Shown here: one piece after another, positions 38,083-48,293 of the stretch
Layout: each line of letters begins with the position of its first letter
How positions within the stretch are numbered: position 1 is the stretch's first letter
Origin: Amycolatopsis sp. EV170708-02-1
Lineage (GTDB): Bacteria; Actinomycetota; Actinomycetes; Mycobacteriales; Pseudonocardiaceae
Length of the DNA: 64,000 nt
Assembly (NCBI RefSeq): GCF_022479115.1
Contig: NZ_CP092497.1
Span: 6,324,001-6,388,000 of the forward strand
Direction of reading: 5' to 3'
The notes under the pieces: generated by a model
Database searches by the model: none
What the model was told of the DNA's origin: nothing
Seen by the model: only the letters and a program-made list of their open reading frames with translations
Made by a program: the position numbers and the translations under genes

Positions 38083-38928
38083 ATGTCGCTTGGCTCGGCC
38101 GCCCACACTTCCGTCATACCTTCAGGAATCCCGTGCTGGATCGAGCTCGCGTGCAGAGACGAAGCGGCCGCACAAGCCTTCTACAGCGGGCTTTTCGACT
38201 GGGAGTTCATCGTTCAGCGTGATCCGGCGACGCCGACCGGCCGGTACTCGATCGCGACCCTGAACGGCGTCCCGACCGGTGGCCTGTACCGCGCGGGCGC
38301 GGAGGGGCCGTCCGGCTGGAGCGTCCACATCTCGGTGCACCAGGCGGCCGCCGCCGCCGAATGGGTGGACAGTCTCGGTGGCCGGGTCACGCTCGGGCCG
38401 ATGGCGATCCCGCATCGCGGCAACATCGTCCACGCCGTCGACGCGTGCGGCGCGCACGTCGTCTTGTGGGAGCCGCCCGCCACCTGGGAGTTCGCGACAG
38501 GGGTGCCGAACACCTTCAGCGGTGCGGACCTCAACACCCACGACGGCGCCGCGGCGGATCACTTCTACTGCCGCCTCTTCAACTACACCAGCCACCAGAT
38601 CGGCGACGGCGCTTCGCTCGACTACGCCGAATGGCTCATCGAGCACGAACCGGTGCTGTACCGGTACGTCATGGGCTCGGAGTACCGGCCGGACACTCCC
38701 CCGCACTGGATGGTCTATCTCGGGCTCGACCCGGCTCGCGGCGCGGACGCCGCGGCCGGACAGGCCCTGATGCTCGGCGGCGCCGTCGTGGTCCAGCCCT
38801 ACGACACCCCGTACGGCCGGATGGCGATCCTCGCCGACCCGGACGGTTCGGTCTTCGCCGTGATCGACCACTCCCGGGCCGTCGAGGGCTGGGGCACCGC
38901 CGAAGTCGACGATCCATACGACGACTGA
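38083..38928 (+). CDS. VOC-family protein with two glyoxalase-fold domains
   Basis: A 281-aa protein. Domain 1 (about 15-130) starts PCWIELACRDEAAAQAFYSGLFDWEF. Domain 2 (about 140-270) contains FYCRLFNYTSHQ and AILADPDGSVFAVIDHS. These paired-VOC proteins are common in actinobacteria and bind small molecules; some act as dioxygenases or resistance proteins. Metal ligands are only partly apparent, so no activity is assigned. GGGAG precedes ATG 38083. Confidence 0.88.
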   Translation: MSLGSAAHTSVIPSGIPCWIELACRDEAAAQAFYSGLFDWEFIVQRDPATPTGRYSIATLNGVPTGGLYRAGAEGPSGWSVHISVHQAAAAAEWVDSLGGRVTLGPMAIPHRGNIVHAVDACGAHVVLWEPPATWEFATGVPNTFSGADLNTHDGAAADHFYCRLFNYTSHQIGDGASLDYAEWLIEHEPVLYRYVMGSEYRPDTPPHWMVYLGLDPARGADAAAGQALMLGGAVVVQPYDTPYGRMAILADPDGSVFAVIDHSRAVEGWGTAEVDDPYDD

Positions 38929-38935
38929 AGCCGAA

Positions 38936-38968
38936 GAGCCGGGACGACACCGTCGCCCCGGCTCTTTC
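38936..38968. terminator. Bidirectional hairpin terminator
   Basis: AAGAGCCGGG (38936-38945) pairs with CCCGGCTCTT (38959-38968). It lies between the converging VOC and carboxylesterase genes, with TTC following on the plus strand. Confidence 0.7.
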
Positions 38969-38969
38969 G

Positions 38970-40516
38970 TCAGAGACCGGCCCAGAAACCGCAGCCGTGC
39001 ACGGCACCGAGGTCCACCGGGCCGATCACGTCCGGCGCCAGCGACTGCGTCCGCGGCGAGGACCGCCATTTCGGCAGTTCTTCGCCGTTCGGATCACCAG
39101 TGCGCGCGAACGCGGTCCAATACCGGATCATTTGCGCCGCGAGATCCCGCTGGGCGGGCGTCAATTCGGCCGGAAACGCGGTTAAATCAGACAAATAAGC
39201 CAATTCGGCTCCATGGGATGCACCGAGACGCATTCCGGGAGGAGCGGGGAAAAGCGGCGGAGCGTCCCGATCGGCGAACTCGTAACCGAAGGTCCGCGTG
39301 CGCTGACGCAGCAGCCGCTCGGTCCCCGCCTGCGGGCAACCCCAGATCCGATCGGTCATCGCGTCCGCGAACGCCATCGCCGGGCCGCCGTGCTTCGCCG
39401 ACGGATACCGGGCCTCGACGAGCGGCGCCTTCTCCCCGAACGCCGTCCGCAGCAGTTCCCGGTAATGCTCCTCGGTGAACGGATGGCCGGGGAACAAGGC
39501 GACGAAAAGCCTCGCCTCGTCCCTGGTGACCCCGGTCAGCACCGGCACACGGGCGAAGTGACCCGCCTTCAGCGCCTCGGCCGGATGCTCCGGCAACAGG
39601 CCGGTGCCGAACGCGGGCGTCGAGAACGGCTGGTTCACCAGGTCCTTGACCGGCAGCCGCCGGAGACAGGCGACGTCGGCGCAGCCGAGCTTCTTCGTCG
39701 CGTCGGCACCCATCGCTTCGACGTCCGCGCGGGGCAGGTACGGCGAACCCGCGGGCACGCCGGGGAAGAACCCGCCGTCGGGCCAGGTCAAGGTGCACGG
39801 ACCGCTCTGGATGATCGCGCGGTGGAACAGCCCCGCCGCCGACGGCGAGGTCAGCTGGGCGCAGGTGCTCATCGCGCCGGCGGATTCACCGAACAGCGTG
39901 ACATTCCGCGGATCTCCCCGAAGGCGCGCGCGTTGCGCTGCACCCAGCGAAGCGCGGCCTGCTGGTCTTGAAGGCCGAAGACGCCGGAGTCGCGTCCCAG
40001 CTCCGGATGCCCGAAGAAGCCGAACACCCCCAGCCGGTAGTTCACGGTCACCACGACGACGTCGCCGCCGAGGGCCATGCGCTTGAAGTCGTAGTCGCTG
40101 CCCGCCCCGGAGGTGAAGCTGCCACCGTGCACCCACACCAGCACCGGACGCGGCTTGCGCGCCACCTTGGCCGGGCTGATCACGTTGAGATACAGGCAAT
40201 CCTCGGCGTCGCTCGGCGGAGAGCCGAGCCCGGCGCCCTGGGCGCATCGAGGCCCCGGCCTGCTCGCGTCCCGCACGGCGGACCACGGTTCGGGATTCCG
40301 TGGCGGCGCCCAGCGCAGGTCGCCGACCGGGGGCGCGGCGAACGGGATGCCCTGGAAGCTCCGGTATCCGTCGGCGCTCACGCCACGCACGGGACCGGAA
40401 TCCGTGCGGACGACCGGGCTTTCGCCCGCTTCCGCCACGGTCGTCGTCAGGGCGCCGAGCGTCACCACGCTCAGTGCCATGGCCAGAATTCGCTTACTCA
40501 CCCGTCGAGTCCGCAT
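38970..40516 (-). CDS. Secreted type-B carboxylesterase, frameshifted
   Basis: An exported serine esterase. From ATG 40516 the first frame gives a signal peptide (about 1-29), YRSFQGIPFAAPPVGDLRW, AEDCLYLNV and VWVHGGSF, ending soon after NARAFGE. The second frame continues DPRNVTLFGESAGA with the catalytic Ser, later FVALFPGHPFTEEHY and the late His region SHGAELAYL. One missing base in the CCCC run 39916-39919 (GGGG in the gene) explains the break; the repaired protein is 515 aa, normal for the family. Likely ester hydrolysis outside the cell. Confidence 0.82.
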
Positions 40517-40561
40517 ATTCCGACCTTGGCCCAGCGTCCCGGGCTTGTCACACGGATTCGG

Positions 40562-41458
40562 CTAAACGGGGACGAACGCCGAAAGCAGCAACCAGGAGAC
40601 GACGGCCGAAGGAAGCAAGGAATCGAGCCGGTCCATCAAACCGCCGTGACCCGGCAGCATGTTCCCCATGTCCTTGACCCCGAGATCGCGTTTGATCAGC
40701 GACTCGACGAGATCGCCCAGCGTCGCCGTGCAGACGATCGCCGCGCCGAACAGCACACCCTGCCAGGCATGGCCGTCGAGCAGAAGGCTCAGGGTCAGCG
40801 CGCCGGCGACCACACCGGCCACTAGGGAACCGGCGAAACCTTCCCAGGTCTTCTTCGGGCTGATGGTGGGCGCCATCGGATGCTTGCCGCCCAGCACACC
40901 GGCGATGTAGCCACCGGTGTCCGAGGCGACGACACCGATCATGAACGCCAGGACCCTGCCGACACCGTCGTCCGGCGGGACGAGCATGGCGGCGAAGGCA
41001 CCGAAAAGCGGGATGTACGCGGCGGCGAAGACCGACGCGCTGATGTCGCGCAGATACCCGTCCGCGCCGCCGGGCAACCGCCACAGCAGGCAGACGAGCA
41101 CCGTCAGCACGAACGCCGTCAACGCGCCTTCGCGGCCGTACGGCCACGCGAGCCAGATCATCGCCTGACCGCCGACGAGCACCGGGACCAGCGCGATCCG
41201 GATGCCCGCCGCCCGTTTCAGTGCCCCGGCCAGCTCGATCGTGCCGACCGCGATGGCGATCGCGATGATGCCGATGAACAGAAAGCGCACGGTGAGCAGG
41301 GACGTGACGATCGCCGCGCCCAGCAGCAGCCCGACCCCGATCGCGGCGGGCAGGTTGCGGCCGGCGCGGGAAACCTTCTTCGCCGGTTCCGGCTTCTCGG
41401 CCGGAACCGGTTCCGGGTTCTCCACCCGGTCCTCGCGTTCCTCGCTCACCTGGCTCAT
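40562..41458 (-). CDS. cdsA: Phosphatidate cytidylyltransferase
   Basis: A 298-aa membrane enzyme making CDP-diacylglycerol from CTP and phosphatidate, the branch point of phospholipid synthesis. After a charged N-terminal tail (1-40) come about eight helices. The C-terminal family signature is present: VASDTGGYIAG, SPKKTWEGFAGS and GDLVESLIKRDLGVKDMGN-type residues, with GHGGLMDRLDS at the end. Its ATG overlaps the frr stop by one base, so it is coupled to frr. Confidence 0.96.
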   Translation of the reverse strand: MSQVSEEREDRVENPEPVPAEKPEPAKKVSRAGRNLPAAIGVGLLLGAAIVTSLLTVRFLFIGIIAIAIAVGTIELAGALKRAAGIRIALVPVLVGGQAMIWLAWPYGREGALTAFVLTVLVCLLWRLPGGADGYLRDISASVFAAAYIPLFGAFAAMLVPPDDGVGRVLAFMIGVVASDTGGYIAGVLGGKHPMAPTISPKKTWEGFAGSLVAGVVAGALTLSLLLDGHAWQGVLFGAAIVCTATLGDLVESLIKRDLGVKDMGNMLPGHGGLMDRLDSLLPSAVVSWLLLSAFVPV

Positions 41459-42015
41459 CAGACCTCGAGTAGCTCGGCTTCCTTGTGTTTCACCAGCTCG
41501 TCCACCTTGTGGGTGTAGGTGTCGGTGAGGTTCTGGAGTTCCTTCTCGGCGTGGACGACCTCGTCCTCGCCCGCCTCGCCGTCCTTCTTGATCCGGTCGA
41601 GTTCTTCCTTGGCCTTGCGGCGGACGCTGCGGATCGAGACGCGGGCGTCCTCACCCTTGGCCTTGGCGACCTTCACCATCTCCTTGCGGCGCTCTTCGGT
41701 GAGCTGCGGGATGACGATGCGGATCACGTTGCCGTCGTTGCTCGGGTTCACGCCGAGGTCCGACTCGCGGATCGCCTTCTCGATGGCGTTCAGCGAGCTC
41801 TGGTCGTAAGGCTTGATCAACGCCATCCGGGCTTCGGGGATGTTGACGCCCGCCAGCTGGTTCAGCGGGGTCGGCGCGCCGTAGTAATCGACGACAACGC
41901 GCGAGAACATCCCGGGGTGGGCCCGGCCGGTGCGTACCGACGACAGGTCCTCCTTGGCGACGGACACCGCTTTTTCCATCTTCTCCTCGGCGTCGAGGAG
42001 GGTCTCGTCGATCAC
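41458..42015 (-). CDS. frr: Ribosome recycling factor
   Basis: A 185-aa factor that, with EF-G, splits the post-termination ribosome. The long coiled-coil arms and hallmark segments are present: [34 protein letters not shown], and the C-terminal [23 protein letters not shown] region. Standard length. It lies 51 bases after pyrH and is coupled to cdsA, in the conserved pyrH-frr-cdsA order. Confidence 0.98.
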   Translation of the reverse strand: MIDETLLDAEEKMEKAVSVAKEDLSSVRTGRAHPGMFSRVVVDYYGAPTPLNQLAGVNIPEARMALIKPYDQSSLNAIEKAIRESDLGVNPSNDGNVIRIVIPQLTEERRKEMVKVAKAKGEDARVSIRSVRRKAKEELDRIKKDGEAGEDEVVHAEKELQNLTDTYTHKVDELVKHKEAELLEV

Positions 42016-42066
42016 GGCAACTCCCGTTGTTGTGTATGCGTACCGATTACGGAGATCAGAGCAGGA

Positions 42067-42810
42067 CTACGCGGGCACCCCGTCGGCGGGGGTGTCGACC
42101 AGGGTGCCGATCCTTTCACCGCTGACCGCACGGGCGATGTTCCCCTCGGTGAGCAGATTGAACACGATGATCGGCATGTTGTTGTCCATGCACAGGCTGA
42201 ACGCGGTGGCGTCGGCGACCTTGAGGTCCCGTTCCAGCACCTCGCGGTGGCTGATCTCGTGGAACATCTCGGCGGTCGGGTCGCTCTTCGGGTCCGCGGT
42301 GTAGACGCCGTCGACGGCCTTCGCCATCAAGACGGCTTCGCAGCCGAGCTCGAGCGCGCGCTGCGCGGCGGCGGTGTCCGTCGAGAAGTACGGCATACCG
42401 ACCCCGGCGCCGAAGATGACGACGCGACCCTTCTCCAGGTGACGCTCGGCGCGGCGCGGGATGTACGGCTCGGCGACCTGTCCCATGGTGATGGCGGTCT
42501 GCACCCGGGTGGGCAGGCCCTCCTTCTCCAGGAAGTCCTGCAGCGCCAGGCAGTTCATGACGGTGCCGAGCATCGCCATGTAGTCCGCGCGGTCGCGGTC
42601 CATGCCTCGCTGCGACAGTTCCGCGCCGCGGAAGTAGTTACCACCGCCGATCACGACGGCGATCTGCACGCCCGTCCGCGCGACGTCGGCGATCTGCTGG
42701 GCGACCGAGTGCACCACATCCGGATCAACCCCGATGGAACCGCCGCCGAACATCTCGCCGCCCAGTTTCAGCAGCACCCGCCGGTATCCGCCTTCGACCC
42801 GGACACCCAT
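42067..42810 (-). CDS. pyrH: Uridylate kinase
   Basis: A 247-aa hexameric kinase converting UMP to UDP in pyrimidine synthesis. [12 protein letters not shown] binds phosphate, [12 protein letters not shown] and [21 protein letters not shown] are UMPK signatures, and [22 protein letters not shown] holds the UMP/UTP site. Complete, normal length. The hairpin at 42840-42876 separates it from tsf. Confidence 0.98.
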   Translation of the reverse strand: MGVRVEGGYRRVLLKLGGEMFGGGSIGVDPDVVHSVAQQIADVARTGVQIAVVIGGGNYFRGAELSQRGMDRDRADYMAMLGTVMNCLALQDFLEKEGLPTRVQTAITMGQVAEPYIPRRAERHLEKGRVVIFGAGVGMPYFSTDTAAAQRALELGCEAVLMAKAVDGVYTADPKSDPTAEMFHEISHREVLERDLKVADATAFSLCMDNNMPIIVFNLLTEGNIARAVSGERIGTLVDTPADGVPA

Positions 42811-42839
42811 GTCGCCCTCCCTAATGCTCTGAAACCCGA

Positions 42840-42876
42840 CTGTGCCCCGTCCCCGATGGACGGAGACGGGGCACAG
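42840..42876. terminator. Hairpin between tsf and pyrH
   Basis: CTGTGCCCCGTC (42840-42851) is exactly complementary to 42865-42876 around a 13-base loop. It lies beyond the tsf stop on the minus strand and should end or reduce rpsB-tsf transcription. Confidence 0.8.
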
Positions 42877-42903
42877 TGGTGATTCTTGTGTTCCGCGCCT
42901 GGA

Positions 42904-43728
42904 TCAGGCCTGGCCGACCTCGAACCGGGCGAACCGGCTCACGGCCACGCCGGCCTCGTCGAGCAGGGCCTTGACGGTCTTCTTGTTGTCCTTGACCGAA
43001 GGCTGCTCGAGCAGGACGTTGTCCTTGTAGTAGGCGTTGACCTTGCCCTCGATGATCTTGGGCATGGCCTGCTCCGGCTTGCCCTCTTCGCGGGCGGTCG
43101 CCTCGGCGACGCGGCGCTCGTTCTCGACGACCTCGGCCGGAACCTCGTCACGGGTGAGGTACTTCGCCTTGAGCGCGGCGACCTGCATGGCGGCGCCACG
43201 AGCGGCCTCGGCGGCGGCCTCGCCCTCACCGGTGTACTCGATGAGCACGCCGACGGCGGGCGGGAGGTCCGCACCGCGACGGTGCAGGTACGTGGTGGTG
43301 GTGCCCTCGTAAGCGGCGACACGGCGCAGCTCGAGCTTCTCACCGATGCGGGCGGCCAGCTCCTGGACCTGCTCCTCGACGGTCTTGCCGTCGAGCGAGG
43401 CGGCCTTCAGCTTCTCGACGTCGCTGGTCTTCTCGGCCTTGGCGACCTCGACGATCTTCGCGGCGAGGGCCTGGAAGTCCTCGTTCTTCGCGACGAAGTC
43501 GGTCTCGGAGTCGAGCTCGATCAGCACGCCGCCGTCACCGGCGACGAGGCCCTCGGCGGTGGCGCGCTCGGCGCGCTTGCCGACGTCCTTGGCGCCCTTG
43601 ATGCGCAGGAACTCGACGGCCTTGTCGAAGTCGCCGTCGTTCTCCTCCAGCGCCTTCTTGCAGTTCATCATGCCGGAGCCGGTGAGCTCCCGGAGACGCT
43701 TCACGTCTGCGGCGGTGTAGTTCGCCAT
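42904..43728 (-). CDS. tsf: Elongation factor Ts
   Basis: The 274-aa guanine nucleotide exchange factor for EF-Tu. The N-terminus has the family motif [19 protein letters not shown] (UBA-like domain). [11 protein letters not shown] is the EF-Tu contact loop and the dimerisation domain follows. Complete and of normal actinobacterial length. It is preceded by rpsB with a hairpin between the two. Confidence 0.98.
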   Translation of the reverse strand: MANYTAADVKRLRELTGSGMMNCKKALEENDGDFDKAVEFLRIKGAKDVGKRAERATAEGLVAGDGGVLIELDSETDFVAKNEDFQALAAKIVEVAKAEKTSDVEKLKAASLDGKTVEEQVQELAARIGEKLELRRVAAYEGTTTTYLHRRGADLPPAVGVLIEYTGEGEAAAEAARGAAMQVAALKAKYLTRDEVPAEVVENERRVAEATAREEGKPEQAMPKIIEGKVNAYYKDNVLLEQPSVKDNKKTVKALLDEAGVAVSRFARFEVGQA

Positions 43729-43780
43729 CGTGGGTGTGTCCGTCCTTTTTCAGGTACGAGAAAGTCTTTTGGGGAATTCA

Positions 43781-43812
43781 CTCGTGGGGCCGCCCGGAGG
43801 CGGCCCCACGAG
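43781..43812. terminator. Perfect hairpin between rpsB and tsf
   Basis: CTCGTGGGGCCGCC (43781-43794) pairs exactly with 43799-43812 around CGGA, 8 bases beyond the rpsB stop. It probably attenuates read-through into tsf or stabilises the rpsB message end. Confidence 0.8.
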
Positions 43813-43820
43813 CGGGTGGA

Positions 43821-44693
43821 TCAGGAGGAGGCGGTGGCCTGCTCGGCCGGGGCCTCGGTGGCGGCGTCGGTCGCGGCGGCGGCTTCCTTGGCGTCCGCGG
43901 CGGCGGTCTCGGAGCCGGCCAGCAGCTCCTTCTCCCACTCGGCCAGCGGCTCGTCCGTGGCGACACCGGCCTCGGGCTTGGCGTCGGCGGAGGAACCGTT
44001 GCGGCTGGAGCGGGCCATCAGACCGGCGGCGGCGGCCTCGGCCACGACCTTGGTCAGCAGCGCGGCCGAACGGATGGCGTCGTCGTTACCCGGGATCGGG
44101 TAGTCGACCTCGTCCGGGTCGCAGTTGGTGTCCAGGATCGCGACCACCGGGATGTTCAGCTTGCGAGCCTCGCCGACGGCGATGTGCTCCTTCTTCGTGT
44201 CGACGATCCACACGATGCTCGGCACCTTGGCCATGTCGCGGATACCGCCGAGGGTCTTCTCGAGCTTGTCCTTCTCACGGGTGAGCGTGAGGATTTCGCG
44301 CTTGGTCAGGCCGGCGAAACCACCGGTCTGCTCCTGCGACTCGAGCTCCTTCAGGCGGAGGAGACGCTTGTGCACCGTCTGGAAGTTGGTCAGCATGCCG
44401 CCGAGCCAGCGCTGGTTCACGTAGGGCATGCCCACGCGCGAGGCCTCGGAGGCGATGGCTTCCTGAGCCTGCTTCTTCGTGCCGACGAACATGATGGTGC
44501 CGCCGTGCGCGACGGTTTCCTTGATGAACTCGTACGCACGGTCGATGTACGTCAGCGTCTGCTGCAGGTCGATGATGTAGATGCCGTTGCGCTCGGTGAA
44601 GATGTAGCGCTTCATCTTCGGGTTCCACCGACGGGTCTGGTGCCCGAAGTGCACGCCGCTGTCGAGCAGCTGCTTCATGGTGACGACGGCCAT
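43821..44693 (-). CDS. rpsB: 30S ribosomal protein S2
   Basis: A 290-aa protein of the small subunit back. [22 protein letters not shown] and [12 protein letters not shown] are the signatures, and [31 protein letters not shown] holds the second conserved block. After about residue 225 comes an Ala/Glu-rich tail typical of actinobacterial S2. ATG 44693 is the true start; the frame is open upstream but Arg-rich and non-coding. Confidence 0.98.
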   Translation of the reverse strand: MAVVTMKQLLDSGVHFGHQTRRWNPKMKRYIFTERNGIYIIDLQQTLTYIDRAYEFIKETVAHGGTIMFVGTKKQAQEAIASEASRVGMPYVNQRWLGGMLTNFQTVHKRLLRLKELESQEQTGGFAGLTKREILTLTREKDKLEKTLGGIRDMAKVPSIVWIVDTKKEHIAVGEARKLNIPVVAILDTNCDPDEVDYPIPGNDDAIRSAALLTKVVAEAAAAGLMARSSRNGSSADAKPEAGVATDEPLAEWEKELLAGSETAAADAKEAAAATDAATEAPAEQATASS

Positions 44694-45075
44694 TGCCGGA
44701 ATCAACCTCTTCTGTGTCGTGCGCGCCCGGCTCCGCCGGAACGCGCTTGCTCGGTTCGTCGCTCTCGGCCGGGTGGCCGATCGCCCTGGTGCCGATGCTC
44801 GGGCCCGGACCCTGTGGCGAAGTGACCTCAAGGACCGCCGGGCCGTGTGCCCCCGCCTGTCCTGACCCTCCGTGAGGAGATCGGCCATCGGGAGCGCGCA
44901 CGTGCACGCGAAGTCAGTCCGCTGCCGCGGACCGCGCAAAAGAGTCTACTCCCTGTCGCCACCGGGTACCGCACCGGCAGCCCCTGATGAGAGGGGTTGT
45001 CCACAACCACCTCGGTTATCCACAGATTCCCCCGGCGCGCCCCGCCCGCCACGCCGGTCCCCCAGCCTGGAACAC
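44694..45075. other. 382-base divergent rpsB/M23 region
   Basis: No gene is evident. The minus-strand part nearest rpsB should be its leader; a CCGGCGGAGCCGG hairpin lies about 50 bases before the start, and S2 autoregulation is possible but not shown. Bases 44997-45024 hold two DnaA-box matches. Confidence 0.45.
44997..45024 (+). promoter_or_regulatory. Two DnaA-box matches in tandem
   Basis: TTGTCCACA (44997-45005, the actinobacterial-style box) and TTATCCACA (45016-45024, the E. coli consensus) lie in the same orientation 19 bases apart. They sit between rpsB and the M23 peptidase gene. Two boxes are too few for oriC; DnaA titration or DnaA-linked control is possible. Confidence 0.5.
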
Positions 45076-45681
45076 ATGACCATGACGACCTGTTCCCGCC
45101 CTGTCACCAGGCACTCCTTCGCTCTCGACCGCACCGGCGGGAGGCACCGCCGCCCTGGGGGCCCTCGGCGGCTCCCCCGCCTCGCGATCCTGGCGACACT
45201 GCTCGCGATCTTCGCGTCGGCGGCCATGCCGGGAACGGCCAGAGGCGCGCCCTCCCCGCAAGGGCGCCTCTCTTGGCCGCTTTCGCCGGCACCGAGCGTC
45301 ACCAGGTACTTCGAGCCGCCCTCGACTCCGTACGGCCCCGGCCATCGAGGCGTCGACCTCGCCGCGGCACCGGGCACGAACGTGCTCGCGGCCGCCGAAG
45401 GGGTGGTGATGTTCGCCGGGCAGGTGGCGGGCCGCGGCGTGGTGTCGATCGACCACGAAGGAGGGCTTCGCACCACCTATCAACCGCTCGCCCCGACGGT
45501 CACCGCGGGTGATCAGGTCTACCGGGGGCAAGTGCTCGGGACACTCGCGGCGGGCCACCCCGGCTGCCCGGAGCCGGCTTGCCTGCATTTCGGTGTCCGG
45601 CGGGGCGAGGAGTACGTCGATCCGCTCGCGTTGATCGGAGAGCCGTCCGAAATCCGGCTCAAACCGTGGGAAGGAGACTGA
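45076..45681 (+). CDS. Exported M23-family peptidase
   Basis: A 201-aa LytM-type protein. ATG 45076 is followed by a basic stretch and a hydrophobic export helix (about 36-60). The M23 domain (about 68-185) has GHRGVDLAAAPGTNVLAAAEGVV with the zinc His and Asp, and CLHFGVRRG for the final metal-binding segment. It would cut peptidoglycan cross-links or, if inactive, activate amidases. The location next to rpsB is conserved in actinobacteria. Confidence 0.9.
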   Translation: MTMTTCSRPVTRHSFALDRTGGRHRRPGGPRRLPRLAILATLLAIFASAAMPGTARGAPSPQGRLSWPLSPAPSVTRYFEPPSTPYGPGHRGVDLAAAPGTNVLAAAEGVVMFAGQVAGRGVVSIDHEGGLRTTYQPLAPTVTAGDQVYRGQVLGTLAAGHPGCPEPACLHFGVRRGEEYVDPLALIGEPSEIRLKPWEGD

Positions 45682-45774
45682 GTGACCGTTCCGGGGATAG
45701 CGGTGCCCCGTTGCCCGCGGATGCTCAAGGCGGCTCATGAGTTTCCAAAGCGGGACGCGGGTCCTCGGCAGATC

Positions 45775-45879
45775 GCGCAATTCGCGTGCCCAGGCACGGA
45801 ACTCGCGTGATCGACGACCGAACACGCGTGCTTGGAGACGGAACTCGCGTGCTGGAAGACGGAACTCGCGTGATGCGAG
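45775..45879. repeat. Array A: five 21-nt repeats
   Basis: Five consecutive 21-base units start at 45775, 45796, 45817, 45838 and 45859, with consensus ACGGAACTCGCGTGnTnGAnG; the first unit is most diverged. The array lies between the converging M23 and sigma-factor genes. No open frame with coding character uses it. Confidence 0.8.
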
Positions 45880-45959
45880 GGCGATCACTCCGAGTCCGGG
45901 GCGGCGGCGTGCCTTCCGGCTCCACGCTTGTTCCGGCCCAAGCACACGTAACCCGGCCC

Positions 45960-46082
45960 GAACACCTGCCGTCCCTCCACTCGCACGCGATGCATGCGGA
46001 CACATGCGTCGTCCCTCCAGACACACGCGCCGTCCTCCCAGACACGCGCGTCGTCCCTTCAGACACGCGCGTCGTCCCTCTG
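45960..46082. repeat. Array B: 21-nt repeats, inverted relative to array A
   Basis: Units at 45999, 46020, 46041 and 46062 are exactly 21 bases (consensus GACACGCGCGTCGTCCCTCCA). One diverged unit lies at 45960 and an 18-base remnant follows it. The reverse complement shares the core CGCGTG followed by TGGAG with array A, so the two arrays face each other across about 80 bases. The rest of the 555-base gap (45682-46236) holds nothing I can name. Confidence 0.75.
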
Positions 46083-46236
46083 CCACGAGGAGCGTGCGGC
46101 GCACTCACTCGAGAAAGGGGCTTCCAGCAGGGCGACAAGGCCGCGACGTGCGGCCTTCGCAGCTCACCCGGGATGCGGCGCCGGGCGGGCATTGGGCAGG
46201 CGGCAACGCGGCCGATCGTCGCGGAGCCGACCGAGG

Positions 46237-47196
46237 CTAGGCCTGCTCGACCAGTTTGGCGCGCAGCCGCATGACGGCGCGGGTGTGCAGCTGGCTGACC
46301 CGTGACTCGGTGACGCCGAGGACCTTGCCGATCTCGGCGAGCGTCAGGCTTTCGAAGTAGTAGAGACCGACCACGATCCGGTCGCGTTCGGTCAGCTGCG
46401 CGATCGCCTGCGCCAGTTGGCGCCGGTTGTCCTGATCGACCAGGACGGCCACCGGGTCGACGGCGCCGTCGTCGGGCAGGGTGTCGACCAGCGAGCCGCT
46501 GTCCTTGCCCGCGGCGACCAGGTCTTCCAGTGCGATGACGCTGGTCAGCTGCATCTGTCCGTAGAACTCGCGCAGGTCGTCGACGCTGATTTCGAGCTCG
46601 GCCGCGAGTTCAGCGTCGGTCGGTGTGCGGTTCAGCCGGGCGCCGAGGCGTTCCAGGGCACGCTCGGCCTCGCGGGCCTTGCTGCGGACCGCCCTGGGGA
46701 CCCAGTCCTGGGAGCGGAGATCGTCGAGGATCGCGCCCCGGATGCGCTGCATTGCGTAGGTCTCGAACCGCAGGCCCCTGGCGGGTTCGAACTTCTCGAT
46801 GGCGTCGACCAGGCCGAAGATCCCAGACTGGATCAGGTCACCGACGTCGACGTGAGTGGGCAGGCCGGTGCCGACCCGGCCCGCGACGTACTTGACGAGC
46901 GGGGCGTAGTGCAGCACGAGCCGGTCGCGCACGACCTGGTCCGGCGACTCGGTGAACTCCCGCCACAGTGCCTGGATCCCGGCGTCCACTTCGTAGCCGG
47001 TCCGTGCTTCGGGCGCGACGGCAGGACCGTCCCCGCCGGGACGATGTTTCCCGGCGGCTTCGGTGACATGTGGGTCGGCGGTCATCGGACCGCCGTTCTC
47101 AGCATGCGACTCAGCGTGGTCTCCGTGCTCGTGCGGATGCGCGTGCGCCGCCGGTCCGGGCCGCCGGGTCACCTGCCGAGTTCTCCCCGGCATCAT
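46237..47196 (-). CDS. whiG: FliA/WhiG-family RNA polymerase sigma factor
   Basis: A 319-aa group-3 sigma factor. Region 2 has [16 protein letters not shown] and [35 protein letters not shown]. Region 3 follows with a distinctive [16 protein letters not shown]. Region 4 has [27 protein letters not shown]. In Streptomyces the orthologue WhiG controls spore development. The N-terminal 75 residues, rich in His and Gly, are an extension. ATG 47196 overlaps the xerC stop as ATGA, so the two genes are coupled; ATG 47085 would remove half the extension. Confidence 0.92.
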   Translation of the reverse strand: MMPGRTRQVTRRPGPAAHAHPHEHGDHAESHAENGGPMTADPHVTEAAGKHRPGGDGPAVAPEARTGYEVDAGIQALWREFTESPDQVVRDRLVLHYAPLVKYVAGRVGTGLPTHVDVGDLIQSGIFGLVDAIEKFEPARGLRFETYAMQRIRGAILDDLRSQDWVPRAVRSKAREAERALERLGARLNRTPTDAELAAELEISVDDLREFYGQMQLTSVIALEDLVAAGKDSGSLVDTLPDDGAVDPVAVLVDQDNRRQLAQAIAQLTERDRIVVGLYYFESLTLAEIGKVLGVTESRVSQLHTRAVMRLRAKLVEQA

Positions 47197-48188
47197 CGGG
47201 CCCGGGGGTGCGCGCGGTCGTGGATCGCCTTCAGCCGATCGACGGTCACATGAGTGTAGAGCTGCGTTGTAGCCAGCGTAGCGTGACCAAGCAGTTCCTG
47301 AACGCTTCGAAGATCAGCGCCGCCTTCGAGCAGATGGGTGGCCGCGGAATGTCTCAGGCCGTGCGGGCCCATGTCGTTCGCGCCCGGCACCGAACCGACG
47401 GCGTCGTGGACGATCCGCCGGGCCGCCCGCGGGTCGAGCCTGCCGCCCCGCGCACCCAGGAAGAGCGGGGCTTTCCCCGGATCCTTCGCTTCGACGGCGA
47501 GCCTTCCCCTGCCCTCGTCCAGCCATGCCCGCAACGCCGTCTCGGCGGGGACGCCGAACGGCACGACCCGTTCCTTGCCGCCCTTGCCCAGCACGAGCAC
47601 GACCCGGCGGGAGAAGTCGACGTCGCCCACATCCAGCCCGCACAGTTCCGAGACCCGCACGCCCGTGGCGTAGAGCAGTTCCACGATGGCACTGTCCCTC
47701 AAAGCCACCGGGTCGCGCTGTTCGGCACCGGCGGCTGAGAAGCGCATGACATCACTCGCCTGCTCCGCGCGGAGCACCCCGGGAAGCTTGCGGTGCGCGC
47801 GTGGCGCCACCAGCCGTCCGCCAGGATCCGACGCGAGCGCCCCACCTCGGTGGGCCCACGCGGTGAAGGTGCGGGCCGCGGCCGCACGCCTCGCCAAAGT
47901 CGTCCGGCTGGCCCCCTCCTCGCGTTGCCGGGCGAGCCAACCGCGCAGGACCCCGATATCGAGATCTTCGAACCGGCCGCCGTTCCCATCGACGAAACCC
48001 AGCAGCGAAACCACGTCGCCGAGGTAGGCACGGACGGTGTGCGCGGACAGCCCGCGTTCCAGGGAAAGGTGCCGCTCGTAGTCGTCGATCAGCTTCCGGA
48101 CAGGCTCCGGCAGCGCGGCACGGGCGGCGCGCAGATCGGGTCTGCGGGCGCGTTTCCCCGTGCCGTGGGGACCTTCGGTCGACGGCAT
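47193..48188 (-). CDS. xerC: Tyrosine recombinase, XerC type
   Basis: A 331-aa recombinase that with XerD resolves chromosome dimers at dif. The N-terminal SAM-like domain has [20 protein letters not shown]. Catalytic residues are in place: Arg in [12 protein letters not shown], His-x-x-Arg in [18 protein letters not shown], and Tyr in [11 protein letters not shown] 48188 (MPSTEG) is preferred to the longer frame. Its core-gene neighbours argue for the housekeeping XerC rather than a phage integrase. Confidence 0.93.
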   Translation of the reverse strand: MPSTEGPHGTGKRARRPDLRAARAALPEPVRKLIDDYERHLSLERGLSAHTVRAYLGDVVSLLGFVDGNGGRFEDLDIGVLRGWLARQREEGASRTTLARRAAAARTFTAWAHRGGALASDPGGRLVAPRAHRKLPGVLRAEQASDVMRFSAAGAEQRDPVALRDSAIVELLYATGVRVSELCGLDVGDVDFSRRVVLVLGKGGKERVVPFGVPAETALRAWLDEGRGRLAVEAKDPGKAPLFLGARGGRLDPRAARRIVHDAVGSVPGANDMGPHGLRHSAATHLLEGGADLRSVQELLGHATLATTQLYTHVTVDRLKAIHDRAHPRAR

Positions 48189-48293
48189 GCCGATCACGCT
48201 GCGCGATGTACGGCGGATGGTCAAGTATCGCCGCACCCTGTTGCGGTGTCCGTGGTCGGATCGTGCCGGGATGGCGTCTCAGGTGTAGGCCAG

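Noticed and set aside
44997..45024. Replication origin
   Set aside because: Only two DnaA boxes, no AT-rich unwinding region, and no dnaA/dnaN neighbours.
45775..46082. CRISPR array
   Set aside because: Units are contiguous 21-mers without unique spacers and no cas genes are present.
45737..46274. Overlapping open frames through the 21-nt arrays
   Set aside because: The frames stay open only because a 21-base unit repeats in phase. Composition is not protein-like and no plausible start exists.
47193..48188. Phage or island integrase
   Set aside because: The tyrosine recombinase lies in the conserved core order next to the WhiG-type sigma and dprA genes and matches XerC, with no attachment repeats seen.
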